Below are positions 1 through 6,668 of a stretch of 8,541 nucleotides of DNA, one piece after another; position 1 is the first letter of the stretch, and every line of letters starts with the position of its first letter. A program made the translations under genes and the position numbers. The notes under the pieces are model-generated. The model was given only the letters and a program-made list of their open reading frames with translations, was not told the DNA's origin and made no database searches. Source of the stretch: DATFLK01 sp035267815 (GTDB taxonomy: Bacteria > Pseudomonadota > Zetaproteobacteria > Mariprofundales > Mariprofundaceae); the NCBI GenBank assembly GCA_035267815.1, contig DATFLK010000019.1, positions 1 to 8,541 on the forward strand, in the 5' to 3' direction.

Positions 1-128
1 ACCAGCGCATTTACCTGATTCTTCTTGCGCACCGTGCCCGCCTCCAGAAAGGCAAAGCCGGCATGCATCGCCAACACCATGGCCGCTCCCATCGTGAGAA
101 AAAAAACATCCAACCCGGTTGTATTCAC
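1..128 (-). CDS. amt: Ammonium transporter (Amt/MEP/Rh family), N-terminal fragment
   Basis: Only the first 42 codons are inside the window; the gene continues past the left edge. The fragment starts at a GTG (126-128). It encodes a hydrophobic first membrane helix (about residues 8-28) followed by the hallmark stretch AFLEAGTVRKKNQVNAL (residues 26-42), which matches the end of helix 1 and the first loop of Amt channels. Family members conduct ammonium/ammonia across the inner membrane for nitrogen assimilation. There is no cleavable signal peptide before helix 1, unlike E. coli AmtB, so this is the Amt subtype that begins directly with the helix. GTG is chosen as the start because a G-rich ribosome binding site lies five bases upstream; the next in-frame ATG (codon 13) is inside the helix. 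A sigma-54-type promoter lies upstream, which fits nitrogen control. Family assignment is firm for such a short piece; the exact paralogue is unknown. Confidence 0.88.
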   Translation of the reverse strand, partial: MNTTGLDVFFLTMGAAMVLAMHAGFAFLEAGTVRKKNQVNAL

Positions 129-133
129 TTGTA

Positions 134-139
134 TCCCCC
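134..139 (-). promoter_or_regulatory. Ribosome binding site supporting the GTG start of amt
   Basis: On the minus strand the sequence GGGGGA lies five bases before the GTG at 126-128. It is a G-rich, imperfect Shine-Dalgarno sequence at a suitable distance. It is the main reason for preferring the GTG over the internal ATG at codon 13. Confidence 0.5.
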
Positions 140-204
140 AATCAAAATACGTCCGGTTGACCGCACTCTGATGCAGTCAGCCGAATCCCCTGCGTTACCA
201 ATAT

Positions 205-222
205 AAAGCAAAACACATGCCA
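205..222 (-). promoter_or_regulatory. Sigma-54 (RpoN) -24/-12 promoter for amt
   Basis: The minus strand reads TGGCATG-TGTT-TTGCT. The sigma-54 consensus is TGGCACG-N4-TTGCW, so 11 of 12 fixed positions match. The invariant GG (220-221) and GC (208-209) are separated by exactly ten bases, as the family requires. Transcription would start about 12 bases beyond the GC, near position 196. That gives a leader of roughly 68 bases before the amt GTG. Sigma-54 promoters for ammonium transporter genes are well established and are normally activated by NtrC under nitrogen limitation. I looked for paired NtrC half-sites upstream and found none that is convincing, so the activator is inferred only from the gene identity. 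Confidence 0.78.
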
Positions 223-340
223 CACATAAAGTTAATCAATTGAACTAATTAATTCATACATTACAATAACTTGTGAAATTTTCCGACCACGACCCGGCCC
301 GAAGCATGCCGAATAAATAACCATCTTGAAGCAACGACGC

Positions 341-1372
341 CTAAGATGTGGGCACACCATTCACAAACATCGCATCCCCATAGGAGTAGAAACGGTACCC
401 TGCATCCCTGGCATGCGCATAGGCATCCAACACGCGATCCCGACCCGTCAGGGCAGAGACCAGCATCAGAAGGGTCGAACGGGGAAGGTGGAAGTTCGTC
501 AGCAACGCATCCACCACCCTGAAGCGGTAGCCGGGGTAGATAAAGATATCCGTGCGCCCGGCCCCGGCCTGCACCTCCCCATCGTGGCATGCCGCTTCCA
601 GCGTGCGCAGGGAGGTTGTCCCCACAGCCACCACCCGACCACCCTTGCGGCGGGCGGCACGAATTAGTTCAGCGGTCGAATCGGGGACGACGTAACGCTC
701 CTCGTGCATCGGATGATCCTCGATACGCTCGACCTGTACGGGCTGAAAGGTACCGGCACCCACATGCAGGGTGACATAGGCGATGGTTGCCCCCTTCGCC
801 TCCAACCCCTCCAGCAGGGCCTGCGTCAGATGCAGCCCCGCTGTCGGTGCGGCCACCGCACCGGCATGTCGCGCGAACACGGTCTGATAACGCTCCCTGT
901 CGGCCTCCTCTTCCGGTCTGGCAAGATAGGGCGGTAGGGGCATGTGACCGTGCGCCTCGATAGCTGCCAATACACCCTCAGCCTCAAGGCGAATATGGAC
1001 CTCCTTGCCCTGGCGCGCCTCGATCCTCCCGGTGAAACCATCCGAGAAACGGATCTGAGTTCCCGGTTTCAAAGGCCGGTTGGCGCGCCCCCATGCCAGC
1101 CAGAGTGTTGCACCTTCCAGCGGTTCGATCAGCAGGATCTCGACACTGCCGCCGGAGTCCTTTTGCCCCAGCAGGCGTGCCGGCAACACCCGCGTATCGT
1201 TCAGCACCCAGACGTCGCCAGGCCGCGCCAGCCGGGGAAGATCGCGTATCATCATATCCGACAGCCCTTGACCGACCGGCAGATGCAGCAGGCGCGCCCC
1301 GTCACGATCGGGCAGGGGATGCTTGGCAATCAACCGCTCAGGAAGGTCGAAATCAAAATCGTTCAGATACAT
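341..1372 (-). CDS. queA: S-adenosylmethionine:tRNA ribosyltransferase-isomerase QueA
   Basis: QueA transfers and isomerises the ribosyl part of S-adenosylmethionine onto 7-aminomethyl-7-deazaguanine in tRNA. This makes epoxyqueuosine at wobble position 34 of the GUN-anticodon tRNAs (cytoplasmic). The 343-residue product has normal family length and carries the conserved blocks in order: NDTRV (58-62), GHMPLPPY (142-149), YQTVFA (162-167), AAPTAGLH (174-181), TLHVGAGTF (201-209), GTTSLRTLE (251-259), TDIFIYPGY (274-282), LLTNFHLPRSTLLMLVSA (290-307) and FYSYGDAMF (328-336). The usual Phe after GLH is Leu here, a mild change. The start is preceded by GAGG four bases upstream. It lies 36 bases downstream of the histidine kinase gene and is probably cotranscribed with it. 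Its common partner tgt (queuine transglycosylase) is not in the window. Confidence 0.97.
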   Translation of the reverse strand: MYLNDFDFDLPERLIAKHPLPDRDGARLLHLPVGQGLSDMMIRDLPRLARPGDVWVLNDTRVLPARLLGQKDSGGSVEILLIEPLEGATLWLAWGRANRPLKPGTQIRFSDGFTGRIEARQGKEVHIRLEAEGVLAAIEAHGHMPLPPYLARPEEEADRERYQTVFARHAGAVAAPTAGLHLTQALLEGLEAKGATIAYVTLHVGAGTFQPVQVERIEDHPMHEERYVVPDSTAELIRAARRKGGRVVAVGTTSLRTLEAACHDGEVQAGAGRTDIFIYPGYRFRVVDALLTNFHLPRSTLLMLVSALTGRDRVLDAYAHARDAGYRFYSYGDAMFVNGVPTS

Positions 1373-1408
1373 TGCGCCTCGCTATTCCTGAAGGCCGAGC
1401 CATCGAAA

Positions 1409-3946
1409 TCAGCCGCTCAGCACCTCGTGCATTTTCCGTTTCAAATCGTCCGGCGTATAGGGTTTCTGAATAAACCCGGAGACCCGTCTTTCGGCAAAGT
1501 GGGAATTGATCTCGGTTTCGCTGTAGCCGGAGGAGATTACCACCGGCACATCCGACCGGATCTGACGTATTTCGGACAATGCGATATTCCCATTCATGCG
1601 CGGCATTGTCATATCGAGCAACACCGCCACGATCTCATCCGCATGCTCCCGGAAGGTGGCTACGCCCTCCTCTCCGTCTGCAGCCCACAGCACGTCAAAT
1701 CCGACACTCTCCAGTATCATGGCAGCCGTTTCACGAATGGTATCTTCATCGTCGACCACAAGCACGACACCGCCACCCCGCCACGCATCGATATCACCCT
1801 GTATCTCGGCAGGAGTAGGAATTTCCACTTCAGAACAGGGTAGAAGAACCCTAAATGAACTGCCCATTTCCGGTTCCGAATAGACCCGGATGGTGCCATG
1901 GTGCCCCCGGACAATGCCGAGCACCGCACTCATGCCAAGGCCACGCCCTGTGAACTTGGTGGTAAAAAAGGGATCGAATATCTTGGTACGTGTCTCCTCA
2001 TCCATGCCGCAACCCGTATCCGCCACCTCCAAGTAGACATAACGCCCGGCAGGAAGATTGTCATCTAGGTAGGAGCCCACCAGATAGGCCCGGTTCACAT
2101 CCTTGGTTCCCGTACTGACCGTCACCGTGCCACCTCCATCACCGATGATCGACTCCGCCGCATTGATGACCAGATTCATAACCACCTGCTGCATCTGGGC
2201 CACGTCCGCCTCGATGGCCGGAAGCGACTCGGTCAGGTGTAGCCTTAGCGTCACATTCTTGGCTATGGAAATCTCCAGCAAACTGGCCATCTCTTCGACC
2301 AGTACCGAGAGATTGAGTGGCCCGGGAGAGAATCGCCCCTTGCCCGAGTAGGCCAGCATCTGCTTGCAGAGATCAGCCGCTCGCTGTGCGGCCAGTTCGA
2401 TCCGGGCAAGATACTCGGTTGCCGTGGATTGACGCTCGAGTTTTCGTCCCGCCATCGCCGCATTGCCGATAATCGCGGTCAGGATGTTGTTGAAATCGTG
2501 TGCGATTCCGCCAGCCAGCACACCGAGCGCCTCTAGGCGCTGCGTATGCTCCAGTTGGGAACGCTGACGCTTCTGTTCCGTGACGTCACGCTGGACAGAG
2601 GAGAAACCGGTAATCCGCCCGTTATCATCCAGAATGGGAGAGATGCTCTGTTCGACCTCGTAGAGAGAGCCGTCCTTGCAGCAGTTGATGAAGCTGCCGA
2701 CCCATCGTTTGCCTGCCATCAGGGTATCCCACATGGTCCGGTAGTAGGCATCGGGGTGTTCGCCACTCTTGACGATATTGGGGGACTTGCCGACCACCTC
2801 AGCGGCCGTATAGCCACTGATCCGTTCAAAAGCGGGATTAGCGTATTCGATCAGCCCATTCTGGTCGACGATCAGCACGCATTCATCCGCCTGTTCTACG
2901 GCAGAGGCAAGTCGCTGTACCCGTTCATCCGAACGGCGCTGTTCGGTGACATCCTGAATCGTCCCGAACATGCGCAATGCCTGCCCTCTTTCATCAAAAT
3001 GCGTCTCAGCCATGGCATGCATGACACGCTCCTCACCATCCGGGCGAGTGATGCGATAATCGCAGATATAGGGCTCGCGCTGGCGGATCGCCGACTCCAG
3101 TACCCGACGGACATGCTCGCGATCCTCGGAATACACCAGTCGATAGAAGGCGGCCAGACTGCCGTCGAAGTCCGATGGTTCGATCCCGAAAAGCCTGTAT
3201 ACCTCATCCGAACAGGTGATGCGGTCATGGACGATATCCCACTCCCAGTTACCCAGACGGGCGATGCGTTGCGCCTCGGCCAGATGCAACTGGTTTTCGC
3301 GAAGCTGACGATCGGAATCGACCACGGCCTGATAATCGGCCCGACGTCGCCGACCTAGGCGCAATGCCATGATCAACACGGCAGCCCCTATCACCAGAGA
3401 CGCCACGATCAGGGCAATCTGCGTAAACGTTACTCTCGATATATAAATCGACATCGAGCGCTTGAGATTCCCGTTTTCCTGAACCACATCACGGACTACA
3501 CTCCGCAATGTCCCGTCCAGCAACCGGGCATGGTCCGCCACATCCCCCGGTATCGAGACACCCTCCCGGAACAGCAAACGATGCAGCCGCTGCAGAGGGA
3601 CCTGCATGTGCGCCACCGGACCTATCAGGTCATGGTCATGCGCAAGCCGCGAACGGCGCCCCGTGACAAGGAAACGACTGACCTCCCGCTCCACCTGACT
3701 GAGTAGATCCCGGATATCGGTCATGCCATGATGACTCTCTCCGTCCCGCACCTCGTGCAGCCAGAGATGGAGCGTCATCACATCCATGTTAATGGTATCA
3801 ATCTGCCGGATCAGGGGCGTATAGACCCGGGTGATATCAGACATCGCGGTGAAGATATAGATCATGCATCCTGCCACCAGGATGGTCAGAACCCCCGTTG
3901 CCAGATAAAGGCACCAGGGAAGAAACCCGGGTTTTTCCCTAGCCAT
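1409..3946 (-). CDS. Membrane-bound hybrid sensor histidine kinase with two PAS domains and a receiver domain
   Basis: The 845-residue protein reads in order: membrane helix (about 11-33); extracytoplasmic helical region (about 34-172); second membrane helix (about 173-195); short linker; PAS domain of the PAS_3 type (about 220-337); second PAS domain (about 343-458); dimerisation/phosphoacceptor region with HDFNNIL and the predicted autophosphorylated His483; ATPase domain with N-box N591-N595, G1 box DTGCGM (643-648), F-box FDPFFTTK (657-664) and G2 box GRGLGM (667-672); and a C-terminal receiver (about 727-843). The receiver has acidic pocket D732/D733, phosphoacceptor Asp778, Ser805/806 and Lys828. 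All catalytic residues appear intact. The HDFNN box places it with NtrB-like hybrid kinases. The receiver has no output domain, so the signal must leave through another protein, perhaps a histidine phosphotransfer protein encoded elsewhere. The ligand is unknown. AAGGAGG four bases upstream supports the ATG start. Confidence 0.95.
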   Translation of the reverse strand: MAREKPGFLPWCLYLATGVLTILVAGCMIYIFTAMSDITRVYTPLIRQIDTINMDVMTLHLWLHEVRDGESHHGMTDIRDLLSQVEREVSRFLVTGRRSRLAHDHDLIGPVAHMQVPLQRLHRLLFREGVSIPGDVADHARLLDGTLRSVVRDVVQENGNLKRSMSIYISRVTFTQIALIVASLVIGAAVLIMALRLGRRRRADYQAVVDSDRQLRENQLHLAEAQRIARLGNWEWDIVHDRITCSDEVYRLFGIEPSDFDGSLAAFYRLVYSEDREHVRRVLESAIRQREPYICDYRITRPDGEERVMHAMAETHFDERGQALRMFGTIQDVTEQRRSDERVQRLASAVEQADECVLIVDQNGLIEYANPAFERISGYTAAEVVGKSPNIVKSGEHPDAYYRTMWDTLMAGKRWVGSFINCCKDGSLYEVEQSISPILDDNGRITGFSSVQRDVTEQKRQRSQLEHTQRLEALGVLAGGIAHDFNNILTAIIGNAAMAGRKLERQSTATEYLARIELAAQRAADLCKQMLAYSGKGRFSPGPLNLSVLVEEMASLLEISIAKNVTLRLHLTESLPAIEADVAQMQQVVMNLVINAAESIIGDGGGTVTVSTGTKDVNRAYLVGSYLDDNLPAGRYVYLEVADTGCGMDEETRTKIFDPFFTTKFTGRGLGMSAVLGIVRGHHGTIRVYSEPEMGSSFRVLLPCSEVEIPTPAEIQGDIDAWRGGGVVLVVDDEDTIRETAAMILESVGFDVLWAADGEEGVATFREHADEIVAVLLDMTMPRMNGNIALSEIRQIRSDVPVVISSGYSETEINSHFAERRVSGFIQKPYTPDDLKRKMHEVLSG

Positions 3947-3950
3947 TCCC

Positions 3951-3957
3951 CCTCCTT
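3951..3957 (-). promoter_or_regulatory. Strong Shine-Dalgarno sequence of the hybrid kinase gene
   Basis: The minus strand carries AAGGAGG, a full match to the 16S anti-Shine-Dalgarno core, followed by GGGA and then the ATG. It is the strongest ribosome binding site in the window. It fixes the kinase start and suggests efficient translation for a sensor protein. Confidence 0.75.
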
Positions 3958-3970
3958 AAACCGCGCCCCA

Positions 3971-3987
3971 CAGGCAACATATGCCTG
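3971..3987. repeat. Perfect inverted repeat upstream of the kinase gene
   Basis: CAGGCA-ACATA-TGCCTG forms a perfect six-base inverted repeat with a five-base spacer. It lies in the 104-base gap between rpiA and the kinase gene, about 13 bases before the kinase Shine-Dalgarno sequence. No T-tract follows on the minus strand, so it is not an intrinsic terminator of rpiA. It could be an operator, or a small RNA hairpin in the kinase leader. A repeat this short can also occur by chance. Confidence 0.35.
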
Positions 3988-4050
3988 CATGGTCCGGCCC
4001 TCCCCAAGAACAGCGCGCTGGCTGGCAACGCAACGGAGCAATTCAGTGAC

Positions 4051-4716
4051 TCAAAGCGTAACGACACCCTCCGGTGCTCCCATCAACACCACCGTAGCAC
4101 ACTGGCGGGCAAAAATGCCATTCGTCACCACGCCCGGTACCCCGTTCAAATGGTCCTCCATCTCCCTGGGGTTGGTGATGCGCAGGCCGTGCACATCAAG
4201 AATGATATTGCCGTTATCGGTGATAAAATCCCCCCGAAGCCTCGGCTCACCGCCCAGCTTCCTGACCTCCGAAGCCACCAGTTCGCGTGCCATGGGAATA
4301 ACCTCGATCGGCAACGGAAATGCGCCCATAACATCCACCTTTTTTGTTGCATCGACGATGCAGACGAAGCGCTCGCTGGCCGCCGCCACGATCTTTTCAC
4401 GCGTCAGCGCGCCACCACCGCCCTTGACGAGGCTCCTGCCCGGATCGAATTCGTCTGCCCCGTCGATATAGACGGAGAGACGCTGCACCGTGGAGAGAGC
4501 ATCGTTCAGATCCAGCACCCGGATACCGTGGCCGGCTAGGCGCTCCGCCGTCGCCTCGGAACTGGCGACCGCACCCTGAATGTCGTCCTTCATCGCGGCC
4601 AGCGCATCGATAAACATATTGGCCGTGGAACCGGTTCCCACACCGATCATGGTGCCCGGGACGACATACTCCATGGCTGCTTCGGCCACCTTCTGCTTCA
4701 TCTCATCCTGCGTCAT
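4051..4716 (-). CDS. rpiA: Ribose-5-phosphate isomerase A
   Basis: RpiA interconverts ribose 5-phosphate and ribulose 5-phosphate in the pentose phosphate pathway (cytoplasmic). The 221-residue product is close to the 219 residues of E. coli RpiA and begins identically with MTQDE. Visible signatures are GVGTGST (25-31, phosphate loop), DGADE (85-89), KGGGGALTREK (98-108, including the likely catalytic Glu107) and TDNGNIILDVHG (166-177). There is a four-residue insertion just before DGADE compared with E. coli. The frame is open further upstream to an ATG at 4755. I chose the ATG at 4714-4716 because of its family match and a GGGAGA ribosome binding site seven bases before it. It is divergent from nadC and 104 bases upstream of the kinase gene on the same strand, so cotranscription with the kinase is possible but unproven. 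Confidence 0.96.
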   Translation of the reverse strand: MTQDEMKQKVAEAAMEYVVPGTMIGVGTGSTANMFIDALAAMKDDIQGAVASSEATAERLAGHGIRVLDLNDALSTVQRLSVYIDGADEFDPGRSLVKGGGGALTREKIVAAASERFVCIVDATKKVDVMGAFPLPIEVIPMARELVASEVRKLGGEPRLRGDFITDNGNIILDVHGLRITNPREMEDHLNGVPGVVTNGIFARQCATVVLMGAPEGVVTL

Positions 4717-4837
4717 GGTATCTCTCCCTGAAAATAAGGCGGCCATGGTATACAAACACCGACTTTATGAGAATAGATGCTTGGGTTAAGCTGACGCCCA
4801 TGCAGACCCTATTCGCGCAGAGCGCCACGAAGCCGTG
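4717..4837. promoter_or_regulatory. Divergent intergenic region between rpiA and nadC
   Basis: These 121 bases separate two head-to-head genes and must hold the promoters for rpiA and for the nadC operon, unless either is read from elsewhere. On the minus strand TATACC (4746-4751) could be a -10 element for rpiA, but its -35 partner is poor. On the plus strand no hexamer pair with good spacing was found for nadC. No clear operator palindrome was seen. The location as a promoter region is inferred from gene orientation, not from a motif. Confidence 0.45.
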
Positions 4838-5674
4838 ATGGCTCACACTAACACCCTTGACCAGATGATCGCCGATGCCTTGCATGAAGATGCCGCGCAC
4901 CGTGATCTGACATGCTTGGCGACCATTCCCGCTGAACAGACGGGCGAAGCCGTGATCTCCGCCAAGGCAGCCGGCACCCTCTCCGGTGTCGCGATCGCCC
5001 GCACCGTGTTTGCCACCATGGATGCTGCCATCGACCAGGCATGGCAGCTGTCCGATGCGGCACATGCCGGCAAGGGCGACATCCTCTGCACACTGTCGGG
5101 ACCGATGCGTTCACTGCTTGCCGCCGAACGCACCGCACTCAACTTCCTGCAACACCTCTCGGGTATCGCCACAGCCACCCGCCGTTTCGTCGAGGCGGTC
5201 GCCGGCACTGGGTGCGCCATCGTGGATACACGCAAGACCACGCCCGGCCTGCGCACGCTGGAGAAGCAGGCGGTCGTGCACGGAGGCGGCGTCAACCACC
5301 GCATGGACCTCGCCTCGGGTATGCTGATCAAGGAGAATCATATCGAGGCGACCGGTTCGATCACGGCCGCCGTGCAGGCCTGTCGGAAGATGGGAAGCGA
5401 TCGATGGATCGAGGTCGAGTGCGAAACGCTCGACGATGTGCGCGAAGCAATCGCCGCCGGCCCCGACATCATCCTCCTGGACAACATGGCACCGGAGACC
5501 GTTCGTCAAGCCCGTGCGCTTGTGTCCGACAGCGTCGTACTGGAGGCCAGTGGCAACATCACGCTTGAGAGCGCGCGCGCCTTTGCCGAAACTGGCGTGG
5601 ATCGTCTGGCCATCGGCTACATCACCCACTCCGCCCCGGCACTCGATCTCTCCATGCGCGTCAACCGCGCATAG
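4838..5674 (+). CDS. nadC: Nicotinate-nucleotide pyrophosphorylase (quinolinate phosphoribosyltransferase, carboxylating name)
   Basis: NadC converts quinolinate and PRPP to nicotinate mononucleotide, CO2 and pyrophosphate, the entry of de novo NAD synthesis into the pyridine nucleotide pool (cytoplasmic). The 278-residue product has normal length. Visible signatures are AERTALNFLQHLSGIAT (96-112), DTRKTTPGLR (130-139), HGGGVNHRMDL (148-158), LIKENH (163-168), the acidic IEVE (191-194), LLDN (213-216) and EASGNI (236-241). Together these cover the quinolinate and PRPP sites. A GTG lies immediately before the chosen ATG (4835-4837), and either could be used. I prefer the ATG because a weak GAAG is five bases upstream. 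nadA and nadB are not in the window. The gene leads the plus-strand cluster and stops 7 bases before birA. Confidence 0.97.
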   Translation: MAHTNTLDQMIADALHEDAAHRDLTCLATIPAEQTGEAVISAKAAGTLSGVAIARTVFATMDAAIDQAWQLSDAAHAGKGDILCTLSGPMRSLLAAERTALNFLQHLSGIATATRRFVEAVAGTGCAIVDTRKTTPGLRTLEKQAVVHGGGVNHRMDLASGMLIKENHIEATGSITAAVQACRKMGSDRWIEVECETLDDVREAIAAGPDIILLDNMAPETVRQARALVSDSVVLEASGNITLESARAFAETGVDRLAIGYITHSAPALDLSMRVNRA

Positions 5675-5681
5675 TCTCGTT

Positions 5682-6641
5682 ATGTATAAAGAGCGGATCC
5701 TGTCGAGACTGGCGACCGCCGATACCCCTGTCTCCGGTAACGATCTGGCCGAAGAGCTGGGAATCAGCCGCACCGCAATCTGGAAACATATCGATGTACT
5801 GCGCCGATCCGGCATGCAGATCACATCGCACATCGGCCGGGGGTATACGGTTCAGTCCGACGTGCTGACCTCGCACATCCTGGAGACACGGCTCTGTACC
5901 CGTCTTATCGGCCGTCCGAGCCACGTGCTGGATCAGGTCGATTCGACCAACACGGAGATCATGCGCCAGGCCAATGATGGCGCACCGGAGGGGATGGTCG
6001 TGATTGCAAATCGGCAGCATACGGGACGCGGCCGTCTTGGCCGGCGCTGGCACACGTCCCCCGGAGACACGCTGGCCATGTCCATCCTTCTCCGTCCCGA
6101 TATCAGCCCCGAAGAGGTACCGCAACTATCGCTGATGACCGCCGTCGCCGTCCATGAGGCCCTCGGTCAATACAGTGACGGACTGCTTATCAAGTGGCCC
6201 AACGACATCCTGCACGGCAGGGCCAAGGTAGCCGGGATTCTGACCGAGATGCGCGCCGAACCGGGGCATGTCCAGAGTGTGGTCATCGGCATCGGGGTCA
6301 ACATCCGTGCGCCAGCTGGCGGCTGGCCTGCGGAGATCCGGCATATCGCCACCGACCTCTCCACTGCTGCCGGGACCGACGTTTCCCGACTGGAGGCGGC
6401 CGTCGCCATCCTCAGCCGGTTGGAACACCACTACCTCCGCCACCTCGAAAAGGGATTCGACCCCGTCCGCCAGCAATGGTGGACGGCCCACGCGGCATGC
6501 CACAAGCCGGTCCGCGTGCACGACGGCGAAAAATATATCGAGGGCATTGCCGAGGCGCTCGATTCGGACGGCGCCCTGCTGCTACGCACATCTGCCGGCG
6601 TGATGCGGATCATTGCCGGCGATCTGGAGCTCGGAGAATAA
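5682..6641 (+). CDS. birA: Bifunctional biotin-protein ligase and biotin operon repressor BirA
   Basis: BirA activates biotin to biotinyl-5'-AMP and attaches it to the biotin carboxyl carrier protein. In the bifunctional form it also represses biotin synthesis genes. The 319-residue protein matches E. coli BirA (321). An N-terminal winged helix-turn-helix spans about residues 16-55 (recognition region SGNDLAEELGISRTAIWKHI). The catalytic domain has DSTNTE (87-92), GRGRLGRRW (115-123, biotinyl-AMP loop), KWPNDIL (171-177), KVAGILTE (182-189) and GIGVN (203-207). A C-terminal SH3-like domain lies at about 273-319. The open frame extends upstream inside nadC, but homology begins at this ATG. There is no recognisable Shine-Dalgarno sequence, and only 7 bases separate it from the nadC stop. 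Translational coupling to nadC is likely. The DNA-binding domain implies a biotin operator elsewhere in the genome. Confidence 0.97.
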   Translation: MYKERILSRLATADTPVSGNDLAEELGISRTAIWKHIDVLRRSGMQITSHIGRGYTVQSDVLTSHILETRLCTRLIGRPSHVLDQVDSTNTEIMRQANDGAPEGMVVIANRQHTGRGRLGRRWHTSPGDTLAMSILLRPDISPEEVPQLSLMTAVAVHEALGQYSDGLLIKWPNDILHGRAKVAGILTEMRAEPGHVQSVVIGIGVNIRAPAGGWPAEIRHIATDLSTAAGTDVSRLEAAVAILSRLEHHYLRHLEKGFDPVRQQWWTAHAACHKPVRVHDGEKYIEGIAEALDSDGALLLRTSAGVMRIIAGDLELGE

Positions 6642-6668
6642 TGTTTCATGACGGCTTATGGAGACGAC

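Larger units (their letters stand above)
129..340. other. Intergenic region between queA and amt, with AT-rich core
   Basis: This 212-base gap holds the amt leader, the sigma-54 promoter and, upstream of it, an AT-rich tract. Only 19 of the 80 bases from 201 to 280 are G or C, against genes that are clearly GC-rich. The tract includes the short palindromes TCAATTGA and AATTAATT. It occupies the place where the bendable DNA and activator sites of a sigma-54 promoter would be expected. No open reading frame and no convincing intrinsic terminator for queA were seen here. Confidence 0.6.

Noticed and set aside
260..340. Possible intrinsic terminator of queA around CGGC...GCCG on the minus strand
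   Set aside because: The best stem is only four base pairs with a long loop and no adjacent T-run, so it is not distinguishable from chance.
944..1843. Plus-strand open reading frame of 299 codons spanning queA and the kinase 3' end
   Set aside because: It is antisense to two well-supported genes, crosses their junction and shows no recognisable family motif. It is a shadow frame of GC-rich coding sequence.
2546..3358. Plus-strand open reading frame of 270 codons
   Set aside because: It lies wholly antisense to the PAS and linker part of the hybrid kinase, whose domains are unmistakable. No known motif is visible in it.
4011..4020. Ten-base palindrome CAGCGCGCTG between rpiA and the kinase gene
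   Set aside because: It has no loop for a hairpin and no T-tract, and short GC palindromes are frequent in this composition.
4717..4755. Thirteen-codon N-terminal extension of rpiA
   Set aside because: The family begins with MTQDE, and a good ribosome binding site sits directly before that ATG. The extension would place coding sequence over that site.
5436..5681. Upstream extension of the birA frame into nadC
   Set aside because: BirA homology and the helix-turn-helix begin at the ATG at 5682. The upstream residues only overlap nadC and match no BirA sequence.
5111..5833. Minus-strand open reading frame of 240 codons across nadC and birA
   Set aside because: It is antisense to two conserved enzymes and has no family features.
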